DNA of 22,864 nucleotides from DATLHO01 sp035539855 (lineage in GTDB: Bacteria > Bacteroidota > Ignavibacteria > OLB7), in assembly GCA_035539855.1 (NCBI GenBank), contig DATLHO010000288.1, forward strand, positions 1-22,864. Direction: 5' to 3'. A program made the position numbers and the translations under genes. Below, piece after piece: positions 1 to 7,963 of this stretch. The notes under the pieces were generated by a model, which saw nothing but the letters and a program-made list of their open reading frames with translations, was not told the DNA's origin and ran no database searches. How positions within the stretch are numbered: position 1 is the first letter of the stretch; each line of letters begins with the position of its first letter.

Positions 1-21
1 CACGTGACATCGATCGCTCGA

Positions 22-2430
22 ATGAAGCTTGCTCCTCCGGCACTCCTCGCGCTGCTTCTGCTGACTGCGTCGGCCATCGCGCAGCCCCGCGTCTCGTATC
101 ACACGTCGCTCTTCGGAGCGCTCAATCCCGATCCCAACTCCGGCGGCCGGTACTCTGCGATCTGGGGCTACACAGCTCCGGACGGTCGCGAATATGCGCT
201 CGTCGGCGGATACCGCGGCACGCACATCGTCGACATCACCGTGGCCCCGATCCGCGAGGTCGCCTTCATCGAGGGTCCGCATAACGGCTGGCGCGAGATG
301 AAGACCTTCGGCACGCACGCCTACGTGGTGAGCGAGGGCGGAGCCGGACTGCAGATCATCGACCTATCGGAGCTTCCGACACGGGCGACGCTCGTCGTCT
401 CCGACACGCGGTACTTCACGACCGGGCACACGATCTCGCAGGAGGGACGCTACGTCTACGTCCACGGCTCCGACGCTCAGGCCGGCGCCAACGGCGGCAC
501 GCTGATCTTCGACGTCGGCGCGAGCGCGACGGCGCCGCCGCTGGTGGGCACGTGGGCCGAGCGCTACGTGCACGATGCGACCATCCGCAACGATACGATG
601 TGGGCGGCGGCCATCAACGACGGCCGGCTCGACGTCGTGTATCTCGGCGCCGACCGGAGGAATCCCCGCTTCGTCACCGACATCGTCTATCCCGGCGCCG
701 GCACGCACAATGCGGACCTGACGACCGACGGCAGCTACGTCATGACGACCGATGAAGTCGGCTCGACTCGCAAGTCGCTGAAGGTCTGGGATGTCTCCGA
801 CATCGACAACATCCGCAAGGTCGCCGATTACACGCACAACGCCGAAGAGATCATTCACAACGTGCACACCAAGGGCGACCTTGCGGTCGTTTCGTGGTAC
901 ACCGCCGGCACCCGCATTCTCGACATCTCCGATCCGACCGATCCGGTCGAGGTCGGATTCTACGACACGTTCCCGGGGGCGATGAACACGTACGCCGGCA
1001 ACTGGGGAACCTATCCCTACTTCCCGAGCGGTAAGATCATCTCGAGCGACATGCAGACGGGACTGTACGTCTTCACGTTCGACGGCGCGCGTCGCGGCAC
1101 GATCAGCGGCACCGTGCGCGATGCCGTCAGCGGGGAGCCGGTGCCCAACGCCGTCATCGAGATCCCCTCGCTCGGCCGACAGATCACTGCCGACGCCGAA
1201 GGACGCTATCGCCTGACCGCCGCGACCGACACGCTTGGCTTCCGCGCCTCCGCGACCGATCATTTCGCCGTGACCGGAAGCTTCGTGCTCACCGTCGCGG
1301 GCGCGACCGCCGACATCACGCTGCGGCCGGTGGTCTACGCCAACGTCACCGTCCGCGTGATCGACGCTGAGACCGGCGACGTCGTTCCGAGCTACTCGTG
1401 GCGCGCGCTCTCGCAGATCGGCGGCTCCGACAGCAGCGGAACGACCTCGACGCCGCTGACGTTCCGCGTGCCGACGGAGGGATCGTCCAGCATGCTGATC
1501 GGCGCCTGGGGTTATCGTTCGCAGACGATCACGCTCACGCCGACCGCGGGCACGCAGCTCGTGAGCCTTGTGCCCGGCTACGCCGACGACGCCGAGCTCG
1601 ATCTCGGCTGGTCGATGGCTGCGCCCGGCGACGACGCGCAGGCCGGTCGCTGGGAGCTCGGCATTCCCATCGGGACGTTCTTCAACGGAACCTTCATCCA
1701 GCCGGAGCTCGACCATACCGGAGGTGTCGGATCGCGCGCGTTCATCACGGGTCTCACCGGCACCGAAGCAGGAATCGTCGGATCGAGCGACGTCGACAGC
1801 GGCCGCACGTCGCTGACGTCGCCGCCGATGGACCTGACCCGGTACCTGAATCCGACGCTCGCCGCGTGGTTCTGGTACTCGCGCGATCGCTACCCGCGCG
1901 GCGGCTCGACCAACGACACGCTTCTGGTCTCGCTCTCCGGAGACGACGGCGCCACCTGGCAGGTCGTCGACCGCATCCTCGGCACCGGCAACGAGTGGCG
2001 CCGCTACACCTATCGCGTCTCGCAGTACATGACGCCGACCGCCGCGATGCGCCTGCGTGTCGAGGCGTCGGACCTGCAGGAGCAGTCATGGGTCGAAGCG
2101 GGGCTCGATGACTTCGAGGTGATGGGGGAGAGGATCTCCGGCGCCGGCGACGAGCTCGCGACCGGTGGCGCCCGCGTGAGCGTTCGGCCGAATCCGGCCG
2201 GCACCGTCGCGACCATCGAGGTCTCGCTCGGCGCGCCGATCGCCGCCGGACGGCTCGAGCTCTACGACGGCCTCGGCCGTCGCATCGCTACGCTGCACGA
2301 CGGCGCCTTCGCCGCAGGCACGTCGGCGTTCGCGCTCGACGCGTCGGCGCTGGCGCCCGGTCACTACACGTGGCGCCTTGCCGGCGCGACCGCCGTGCCG
2401 CTGAGCGGCACGATCGGCGTCGTACGGTAG
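22..2430 (+). CDS. Choice-of-anchor B family protein with T9SS C-terminal sorting domain
   Basis: This is a secreted surface or extracellular protein of about 802 residues. I start it at the ATG at 22, because it opens directly on a signal peptide (MKLAPPALLALLLL...ASAIAQ). An in-frame GTG at 4 exists, but the window edge hides anything further upstream. Residues ~20-350 form the LVIVD-type beta-propeller-like region of choice-of-anchor B proteins, with recurring motifs such as THIVDIT, LQIIDLSELP and RILDISDPTDPVEVGFYD. Residues ~355-440 resemble a carboxypeptidase-regulatory-like beta-sandwich (GTISGTVRDAVSGEPVPNA). Residues ~520-700 look like a jelly-roll or MAM-like module. The last ~85 residues are a type A T9SS sorting domain (VRPNPAGT, LYDGLGRRI, LAPGHYTWRL). 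No catalytic residues are evident, so the role is probably binding or structural. The family call is solid; the biological role is unknown. Confidence 0.9.
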   Translation: MKLAPPALLALLLLTASAIAQPRVSYHTSLFGALNPDPNSGGRYSAIWGYTAPDGREYALVGGYRGTHIVDITVAPIREVAFIEGPHNGWREMKTFGTHAYVVSEGGAGLQIIDLSELPTRATLVVSDTRYFTTGHTISQEGRYVYVHGSDAQAGANGGTLIFDVGASATAPPLVGTWAERYVHDATIRNDTMWAAAINDGRLDVVYLGADRRNPRFVTDIVYPGAGTHNADLTTDGSYVMTTDEVGSTRKSLKVWDVSDIDNIRKVADYTHNAEEIIHNVHTKGDLAVVSWYTAGTRILDISDPTDPVEVGFYDTFPGAMNTYAGNWGTYPYFPSGKIISSDMQTGLYVFTFDGARRGTISGTVRDAVSGEPVPNAVIEIPSLGRQITADAEGRYRLTAATDTLGFRASATDHFAVTGSFVLTVAGATADITLRPVVYANVTVRVIDAETGDVVPSYSWRALSQIGGSDSSGTTSTPLTFRVPTEGSSSMLIGAWGYRSQTITLTPTAGTQLVSLVPGYADDAELDLGWSMAAPGDDAQAGRWELGIPIGTFFNGTFIQPELDHTGGVGSRAFITGLTGTEAGIVGSSDVDSGRTSLTSPPMDLTRYLNPTLAAWFWYSRDRYPRGGSTNDTLLVSLSGDDGATWQVVDRILGTGNEWRRYTYRVSQYMTPTAAMRLRVEASDLQEQSWVEAGLDDFEVMGERISGAGDELATGGARVSVRPNPAGTVATIEVSLGAPIAAGRLELYDGLGRRIATLHDGAFAAGTSAFALDASALAPGHYTWRLAGATAVPLSGTIGVVR

Positions 2431-2452
2431 CAGCGCATCGTCGAACTGAACG

Positions 2453-2499
2453 AGCACGGGGGACGCGGAATCATCCGCGTCCCCCGTGCTGTTTTCTTT
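2453..2499 (+). terminator. Intrinsic terminator after the choice-of-anchor B gene
   Basis: A perfect 17-bp stem has arms AGCACGGGGGACGCGGA (2453-2469) and its complement (2474-2490), a 4-nt loop, and then GTTTTCTTT. It lies 23 nt after the stop codon. The convergent kinase-like gene ends at 2545, so the hairpin may also stop minus-strand transcription, although there is no T-tract on that side. Confidence 0.9.
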
Positions 2500-2544
2500 G
2501 CGGACGGCAACGACGCCGTCGATGGCGTGAGCCTCGACCCTCGA

Positions 2545-3243
2545 TCACCCGCGCGGCAGTCGCACGCGCAGGACCGTTCCCCGCGTCCCGAGCGCGGCGG
2601 CGGTCACCGACCCGCCGTGGGCTTCGACGATGCGTGCCGCCAATGCTGGACCGAGTCCGGTGCCGACGGCGATCTCGCCCTTGCGGCGGCGACCGCGGCG
2701 CAGCGACGCCGAGAGCTCCTCGAGCGCCTCGGGTGCGAGCGCGACGCCGTCGTCGCAGATCTCGATCAGCAGGTCGGCTCCGGCGGACGTCACGGTCACG
2801 GAGACTCCGGTGCCGGTGCGCGTTGCCGCGTCGGCGAGCAGCAGGCAGAGCGCGCGACGCATGCGGTTGTGCGCCAGCGGCCACCAGTCGAGTCCCGCAT
2901 CGATCTCGACGCCCGCGCGGCCGGCGAGCCCGGCATCGGCGATCGCCTCGTCGACGAGGGCGGCGATCGGTACGTGGCTGCGGCTGACGGTGTGCTGTCG
3001 CGCCTCGATGCGTGCGATCTCCTGGAGATCGTCGAGCAGGCGGTGCATCTCGTCGGCGCTCGTGCGGATCGCCTCGATGAACTGTCGAGTCTCCTCGCTA
3101 TCGAGCGTCTGCTCATGCAGCAGCAGATCGGTCAGCGAGAGAATCACCGTCAGCGGATTGCGCAGGTCGTGCGCCGCCGTGTCGAAGACCTCGAGCCGAT
3201 CGGAGGCCGCGCTGTCGGCGGATGTCATCAGAAGTTCGGGCAA
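2545..3243 (-). CDS. Small soluble histidine-kinase-like protein with degenerate ATP-binding boxes
   Basis: This 232-residue protein contains only a dimerisation/phosphoacceptor helix pair and a HATPase_c-like domain, with no membrane segment, PAS or GAF sensor. The H-box is clear: AAHDLRNPLTVI places the candidate phospho-His at 25. The G2 box is also clear (GTGLGPALAARIVEAHGG, ~194-211). The N-box position reads LLADAATRT (~135-143), with Asp138 where the usual Mg-coordinating Asn sits. G1 reads DDGVA (164-168) instead of DxGxG. It may phosphorylate weakly, bind nucleotide differently, or act as a scaffold or phosphotransfer partner. An alternative start is Met6 (3228). No response regulator lies next to it, and it has its own transcription unit between two hairpins. 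Confidence 0.8.
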   Translation of the reverse strand: MPELLMTSADSAASDRLEVFDTAAHDLRNPLTVILSLTDLLLHEQTLDSEETRQFIEAIRTSADEMHRLLDDLQEIARIEARQHTVSRSHVPIAALVDEAIADAGLAGRAGVEIDAGLDWWPLAHNRMRRALCLLLADAATRTGTGVSVTVTSAGADLLIEICDDGVALAPEALEELSASLRRGRRRKGEIAVGTGLGPALAARIVEAHGGSVTAAALGTRGTVLRVRLPRG

Positions 3244-3346
3244 CGTCTGTCGGTCTCCGTGAGTGGAACGAGTCGGTCGGATGCGAGAGGGATACGACGC
3301 GGAGCGCGGGCGGCTGTTTAACGCCGCGCACGAATGGTCTCAACCT

Positions 3347-3383
3347 TACGAAAAGAGGGGACGAGATGGAAATCTCGTCCCCT
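3347..3383 (-). terminator. Intrinsic terminator after glnA
   Basis: Read on the minus strand, a perfect 12-bp stem (AGGGGACGAGAT, loop of 4 nt, positions 3356-3383) is followed by CTTTTCGT. It lies 23 nt downstream of the glutamine synthetase stop codon and separates glnA from the kinase-like gene on the same strand. Confidence 0.9.
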
Positions 3384-3406
3384 CCGAAGACCGATCGTCG
3401 ACGCGA

Positions 3407-4825
3407 CTAGTGGATCTCGAGGTAGCGCTCGAGCTCCCACTCGGAGACCGCGAGGCGATAGCTGTTCCACTCGGCCATCTTGGCCTTGTAGAAGCGCTCG
3501 AACGTGAACTCACCGAGCGCCTCACGGATGACGGTGTTCGCCTTGAGGGCCTCGAGGGCCTCCTGCAGCGTGCCTGCGACCGAGCCGATGCCGCGCTCGT
3601 GCAGCTCGTCGGGCGACATCTCGAACAGATCGTCCTCGACCGGATCGGGAGCCTTCATGCCCTTCTCGATGCCGTCGAGTCCGGCGGCCAGCAGGACGGC
3701 GAACGCGAGGTACGGGTTGGCGGCCGGATCGGGGCAGCGGATCTCGACGCGCACCGCCTTCTCGCGGCCCGGCGTGTAGCGCGGCACGCGGATGAGCACC
3801 GAGCGGTTGCGCTGGCCCCAGGCGACGTTGACCGGAGCCTCGTAGCCGACGACGAGTCGCTTGTAGCTGTTGACCGTCGGGTTGATGATCGCGTTGAGCG
3901 CCTTGACGTGATGCATCTGTCCGGCGATGAAGCTCAGCGCCGTCTCGCTCAGCGAGTAGTGCTTCGCATCGGCGTCGAACATGGCGTTGCGGCCGTCGGT
4001 CGTGAAGAGCGACTGGTGCACGTGCATGCCCGAGCCGTTGATGCCGGCGATCGGCTTCGGCATGAAGGTCGCGTGCAGGCCGTGAAGCTGCGCGACGGAC
4101 TTGAGCGCGAAGCGCAGCGTGACCGATGCGTCGGCGCCCGTGAGCGCGTCGCAGTAGCGGAAGCCGATCTCGTGCTGGCCGACGGCGACCTCGTGGTGCA
4201 GCGCCTCGACGTCGATGCCGAAGGCCTGCAGGGCGAAGGCCATCTCCTGACGGATCTCGCTGGCGGCGTCGGTCGTCTGGTCGAAGTACCCGGCCTCATC
4301 GTGCGGGATCGGCGTGATGCCGCCGTTCTCGCGCTTGAACAGGAAGAACTCGAGCTCCGGACCGACATTGAAGGCGTAGCCGAGCTTGTTGGCGCGCTCG
4401 ATCTGGCGCTTGAGGATGCCGCGGGGATCACCCTCGAACGGACGTCCGTCCGGCATGAACACGTCGCAGATGATGCGCGCGCGCGTTCCGGAGGTCGAGC
4501 CCGCCGTCCACGGGATCACCGCGAAGGTGCTGAGGTCGGGCTTCAGGAACATGTCGCTCTCGTGCACGCGGGTGAAGCCCTCGATCGACGAGCCGTCGAA
4601 CCAGACATTCTGGTCGATCGCGTCCTCGAGCTTCCAGACCGGAATCGTCACCGCCTTGAGCGTGCCGACGATGTCGGTGAACTGCAGGTTGACGAACTGC
4701 ACGTCGTGCTCCTTCGCAAGCCTCAGTACGTCCTGCTTGGTCAGTCCCATTGCCGCAATCTCTCCCGGAGTGGGTGTGTGAATCGCCGGTCGGTCCTCGG
4801 CGGTCGTCGAGTCGTGCTGTGCCAT
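3407..4825 (-). CDS. glnA: Glutamine synthetase, type I (GSI-alpha-like)
   Basis: This enzyme makes glutamine from glutamate, ammonia and ATP, as a cytoplasmic dodecamer. From the ATG at 4825 it has 472 residues. A second start at 4750 (MGLTKQDVLRLAKEHD) would give 447, closer to the 444 of the Bacillus enzyme, so ~25 N-terminal residues are uncertain. Characteristic motifs are WFDGSSIEGF, GPELEFFLF, the HEVAVGQHEIGF metal/glutamate region, KPIAGINGSGMHVHQSL, the flap YEAPVNVAWGQRNRS and RVEIRCPDPAANPYLAF. The C-terminus (WELERYL) resembles the Bacillus/GSI-alpha group. The region that carries the adenylylated Tyr in GSI-beta reads DDLFEMSPDEL here, with Phe, so adenylylation control is unlikely. 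The Arg after SSIEGF that mediates glutamine feedback in GSI-alpha is present. It lies 59 nt downstream of an Lrp/AsnC gene on the same strand. Confidence 0.97.
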   Translation of the reverse strand: MAQHDSTTAEDRPAIHTPTPGEIAAMGLTKQDVLRLAKEHDVQFVNLQFTDIVGTLKAVTIPVWKLEDAIDQNVWFDGSSIEGFTRVHESDMFLKPDLSTFAVIPWTAGSTSGTRARIICDVFMPDGRPFEGDPRGILKRQIERANKLGYAFNVGPELEFFLFKRENGGITPIPHDEAGYFDQTTDAASEIRQEMAFALQAFGIDVEALHHEVAVGQHEIGFRYCDALTGADASVTLRFALKSVAQLHGLHATFMPKPIAGINGSGMHVHQSLFTTDGRNAMFDADAKHYSLSETALSFIAGQMHHVKALNAIINPTVNSYKRLVVGYEAPVNVAWGQRNRSVLIRVPRYTPGREKAVRVEIRCPDPAANPYLAFAVLLAAGLDGIEKGMKAPDPVEDDLFEMSPDELHERGIGSVAGTLQEALEALKANTVIREALGEFTFERFYKAKMAEWNSYRLAVSEWELERYLEIH

Positions 4826-4884
4826 GGCTCTACGGTTAGTGTGTGTGCTGAACGAGTTGCTACGTGCCGTCAGAATCGATTTCT

Positions 4885-5397
4885 CTACCTTGCCGCTCTT
4901 GCCGGACGTGTCTCCGCGACGACCGTCTCGGCATGGCGAAACGGGAGCGCGAGCGTCTCCTTGTGCGTCGAGAGGACGAGGTTCGTCCGCGTTCCGATGA
5001 CGCCCGGCCAGCGCTGGATCTCGCCCAGCAGCGCCTCGAGCGTCGCAGTGTTCCGGGTCCGGATCTTCAGGATGTGCGAGCCCTCGCCCGTGATCGCGTG
5101 GCACTCCATCACCTCCTCGTGCTCGATCGCCAGCGCGAGAAAGCCGGGATAGTTCGTCGAGGAGTCGACGCGGACCATGATGAAGGCCGCGATGTCGAGC
5201 CCCAGGTGCCGCGGGTCGAGCTGCGCCCCGAAGCCGCTGATGACGCCCCGCTCCTCGAGCTTGCGTACGCGCTCGGCGACCGCCGGCGAGGAGAGCCCGA
5301 CGAGCTCGGCCAGCGTCCCGAGATGGATCCGGCCCTGCGTCTGCAGCGTCCGGAGGATCTCCAGGTCGATCGCGTCGAGATCGGTCGAAAGGCGCAT
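4885..5397 (-). CDS. Lrp/AsnC family transcriptional regulator
   Basis: This is a DNA-binding regulator of 170 residues. The start at 5397 (MRLSTDLDAIDLEIL) is chosen because the Lrp fold begins right after it; the longer open frame upstream adds an atypical 35-residue leader. The N-terminal winged helix-turn-helix covers ~7-65 (LDAIDLEILRTLQTQGRI, LSSPAVAERVRKLEERGVI, GFGAQLDPRHLG). The C-terminal RAM/AsnC ligand domain follows, with ITGEGSHILKIRTRN near the effector-binding loop and the closing motif PGVIGTRTNLVLS. The family usually senses amino acids as dimers to octamers. Its tandem position directly before glnA suggests it controls glutamine synthesis, its own promoter, and perhaps divergent purB. 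The effector cannot be read from the sequence. Confidence 0.95.
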   Translation of the reverse strand: MRLSTDLDAIDLEILRTLQTQGRIHLGTLAELVGLSSPAVAERVRKLEERGVISGFGAQLDPRHLGLDIAAFIMVRVDSSTNYPGFLALAIEHEEVMECHAITGEGSHILKIRTRNTATLEALLGEIQRWPGVIGTRTNLVLSTHKETLALPFRHAETVVAETRPARAAR

Positions 5398-5400
5398 TGG

Positions 5401-5446
5401 CCTAAAATCCTTAAGTGATTGGGCCAACATACGAAAGAATCTTAGG
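5401..5446. promoter_or_regulatory. Possible Lrp operator dyad between lrp and purB
   Basis: An AT-rich patch in a GC-rich background contains CCTAAAATCC (5401-5410) and its imperfect inverted partner GAATCTTAGG (5437-5446), matching at 8 of 10 positions with centres 36 bp apart. It lies just upstream of the lrp start in the divergent lrp/purB region. Lrp-family proteins bind degenerate AT-rich dyads, often as phased pairs, so autoregulation is plausible. This is inference; no consensus for this organism is available. Confidence 0.4.
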
Positions 5447-5539
5447 CGACCTGCCAGCCCGGGCGCATTTTTACAGTTTTCCTGCCGGAAGGGCTCCGGC
5501 ACCCATCACCAGCAGCGGCCCCGGCGGCCGCAGAGCCAC

Positions 5540-6838
5540 ATGATCGAGCGTTATACGCGCCCCGCGATGGGGGCGATCTGGAGCGACGAGAACAAGTACC
5601 GCATCTGGCTGGAGATCGAGACCCTCGCGGTCGAGGCGCAGGCCGAGCTCGGCGTCGTCCCGCAGGAGGCCGCGCGCGCCGTGCGCGAGCGCGGCAACTT
5701 CGATGTCGCCCGCGTCCTCGAGATCGAGGAGACGACCAAGCACGACGTCATCGCCTTCCTGACGAACGTCGCCGAATACGTCGGCGAGCCGTCGCGATAC
5801 GTCCATCTCGGCATGACCTCCTCCGACGTGCTCGATACCTGCCTGGCCGTGCAGCTCAAGCAGGCTGGCGAGATGCTGCTGGCGGGACTGGAGTCGCTGC
5901 GCGACGTGCTCGCGCGGCGCGCGGTCGAGTTCAAGAACACGCTGATGATCGGTCGCTCGCACGGCATCCACGCCGAGCCGATCACGTTCGGCCTGAAGCT
6001 GGCGCTGTGGTACGAGGAGACGAAGCGCAACATCGAGCGGATGAAGCGCGCCAACGAGGTGATCGCCTACGGTCAGATCAGCGGAGCGGTGGGGACGTTC
6101 GAGCACCTGAGCCCGGAGGTCGAGGAGTACGTCTGCGAGCGGCTCGGCCTGAAGCCCGATCCGGTGACGACCCAGGTCGTGCAGCGCGATCGCCACGCCG
6201 AGTTCATGACGACGCTCGCGGTCGTCGCCGCGACGCTCGAGCAGTTCGCGACCGAGATCCGCCACCTTCAGCGCACCGAGGTGCTCGAGGCCGAGGAGTA
6301 CTTCTCGGCCGGACAGAAGGGCAGCTCGGCGATGCCGCACAAGCGCAACCCGATCGTCTCCGAGCGCATCTGCGGCATGGCGCGCATCGTTCGCGCGAAC
6401 GCCCTGGCCGCGCTCGAGAACGTCGCGCTGTGGCACGAGCGCGACATTAGCCATTCGTCGGTCGAGCGCGTGATCTGTCCGGACTCGACGATCGCCCTGG
6501 ACTACATGCTCGAGAAGATGACGACCATGGTCGACCGCCTGATCGTCTATCCGGAGAACATGCTGAAGAACCTCGCGATCACCAGCGGCCTGCACTTCTC
6601 GCAGACGATTCTCCTGGAGCTCGCCAAGCAGGGGATCAGCCGCGAGGATGCCTACGCGATGGTGCAGCGCAACGCGATGGAGGTCTGGCGCACGCGCGAG
6701 AACTTCGCCGACGTCCTCAAGCGCGACGCCGCGCTGACCGCGGTCGTGCCGTCGGAGCGCATCGACGAGCTCTGCGATCTTCAGAAGTCGATCCGCAACG
6801 TCGACTACATCTTCAAGCGCGCCGGTCTCGAGGGCTGA
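5540..6838 (+). CDS. purB: Adenylosuccinate lyase
   Basis: PurB acts twice in purine synthesis. It cleaves SAICAR to AICAR and adenylosuccinate to AMP, releasing fumarate each time. The start at 5540 (MIERYTRPAMGAIWSDENKY) gives 432 residues, the normal length for the family, and matches its usual N-terminus. The open frame extends upstream but overlaps lrp and carries no PurB sequence. Visible motifs are MTSSDVLDT, GRSHGIHAEPITFG with the catalytic-type His at 141, the fumarase/aspartase superfamily signature GSSAMPHKRNPI (~261-272) whose Ser lies in the mobile catalytic loop, and HERDISHSSVERVICPDS. The fold is the all-helical tetrameric lyase. No other pur gene is adjacent, so it is a single-gene unit divergent from lrp. 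Confidence 0.97.
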   Translation: MIERYTRPAMGAIWSDENKYRIWLEIETLAVEAQAELGVVPQEAARAVRERGNFDVARVLEIEETTKHDVIAFLTNVAEYVGEPSRYVHLGMTSSDVLDTCLAVQLKQAGEMLLAGLESLRDVLARRAVEFKNTLMIGRSHGIHAEPITFGLKLALWYEETKRNIERMKRANEVIAYGQISGAVGTFEHLSPEVEEYVCERLGLKPDPVTTQVVQRDRHAEFMTTLAVVAATLEQFATEIRHLQRTEVLEAEEYFSAGQKGSSAMPHKRNPIVSERICGMARIVRANALAALENVALWHERDISHSSVERVICPDSTIALDYMLEKMTTMVDRLIVYPENMLKNLAITSGLHFSQTILLELAKQGISREDAYAMVQRNAMEVWRTRENFADVLKRDAALTAVVPSERIDELCDLQKSIRNVDYIFKRAGLEG

Positions 6839-6895
6839 CCGCGCACGAGAGTGATCGCGCACGAGGGCGATCGATGGCCGCGCATGAGTGCGGGG

Positions 6896-7960
6896 CTATC
6901 GATCGCCGTCGGTTCCCTCCTGGACGTTCTCGCGCGCGTCCTGCAGGTCCTCCTGTTCCGGGCTCGGCCGCGGCTGGCCGCCGGCGTTCTCTGGCTCGAA
7001 GCTGAGCTCGATGAAAATGGGGAAGTGATCCGAGCCGATCGCCTCGAGACGCCGCATGCCGATCAGGCGGAAGTGGTTCGTGTGAAAGACGTGATCGAGC
7101 GGGTAGCGCAGCAGGAAGTACCCCGCGTGGTAGCTGTTGTACATGCCCCGCCCGATGCGCGGGTCGAGCATGCCACTGATCTCCTGGAACAGCTCCGTCG
7201 TCTGCGACCACGCGACGTCGTTGAGATCGCCGGCGACGATCGCCGGGCGATTGCGCCCGCGCACCTCGCGCGCGACGAGGATGAGCTCGGCGTCGCGCTG
7301 ATCGGAGTTGGAGCCCGGTATCGGCGGCCGAGGATGCAGGCAGTACAGGTCGATCGTCTCGCCCGACGGCAGCTCGACGCCGGCGCGGATCGAGGGGATC
7401 GAGTCTTCGACGAGATGCCGCACCTGCACATCGCTGAGACGCCGGCGTGACATGAGGATCATGCCGTAGGTGTTCGCGAGCGGCTCGCGCTCGACATACG
7501 GATACAGCGTCTCGAGAAACCGCAGTTGCTGCGCCCACCACTCATCGGTCTCCACCGCCAGGATCACATCCGGATTCGACGACCGCACGGCCGCGGCGAA
7601 CGCCTCGACGTTGCGGTTGCGCATCAGCACGTTGCAGATCATCACGCTGATCGAGCGCTGCGGCGCGTAGCGCGTCGCGGGCAGTGACTGCTCGCGCGCA
7701 AGCGGTGTGTACGGGTAGATCTGCGTGAACTGGTAGAGCGCCGCGGCGACGAGCACCGCGGCCGTCGCGCGTGCGAAGCGGCTGCGCCGGTACACCAGCA
7801 ACAGCGCGGCGGCGGCGGCAAGCGAGAAGAGCGCGGTCTGCAGCCTGGGAAATCCGATCGCTCGGATCCACCACTGCTTCGCCTCGAACAACGGCAGCAG
7901 CGTTGCGAACACGAGCAGCAGAACGACGGCCGCGAGGATCCACCCGAAGATGATTTTCAT
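6896..7960 (-). CDS. Membrane-anchored endonuclease/exonuclease/phosphatase family protein (YafD-like layout)
   Basis: This 354-residue protein has three predicted N-terminal membrane helices (~5-24, 40-57, 64-78), followed by a metal-dependent EEP (DNase I-like) domain facing the periplasm or cytoplasm. EEP catalytic motifs are intact: N110 in MICNVLMRN, E137 in VILAVETD, H209 in CLHPRPP, D245/N247 in VAGDLNDVAWS, D289-H290 in PLDHVF, and the terminal S310-D311-H312-F motif. The family includes nucleases, phosphodiesterases and lipid phosphatases, so the substrate cannot be told. The C-terminus (~323-354) is an acidic, Gln/Glu-rich tail outside the domain. Its ATG follows the NDH-2 stop by only 3 nt, which implies translational coupling. 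The same layout occurs in E. coli YafD. Confidence 0.88.
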   Translation of the reverse strand: MKIIFGWILAAVVLLLVFATLLPLFEAKQWWIRAIGFPRLQTALFSLAAAAALLLVYRRSRFARATAAVLVAAALYQFTQIYPYTPLAREQSLPATRYAPQRSISVMICNVLMRNRNVEAFAAAVRSSNPDVILAVETDEWWAQQLRFLETLYPYVEREPLANTYGMILMSRRRLSDVQVRHLVEDSIPSIRAGVELPSGETIDLYCLHPRPPIPGSNSDQRDAELILVAREVRGRNRPAIVAGDLNDVAWSQTTELFQEISGMLDPRIGRGMYNSYHAGYFLLRYPLDHVFHTNHFRLIGMRRLEAIGSDHFPIFIELSFEPENAGGQPRPSPEQEDLQDARENVQEGTDGDR

Positions 7961-7963
7961 TCG

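Noticed and set aside
4826..5104. N-terminal extension of glnA to a 565-residue product
   Set aside because: It overlaps lrp, which has a complete Lrp fold, and adds no glutamine synthetase sequence.
3263..5152. A long plus-strand open frame opposite glnA
   Set aside because: It is a shadow of glutamine synthetase; the translated product is low-complexity Arg/Leu/Asp/Val sequence with no motifs.
6840..6865. Short direct repeat CGCGCACGAG, two copies 16 bp apart, after purB
   Set aside because: Only two short copies with no hairpin or spacing pattern; probably chance in GC-rich DNA.
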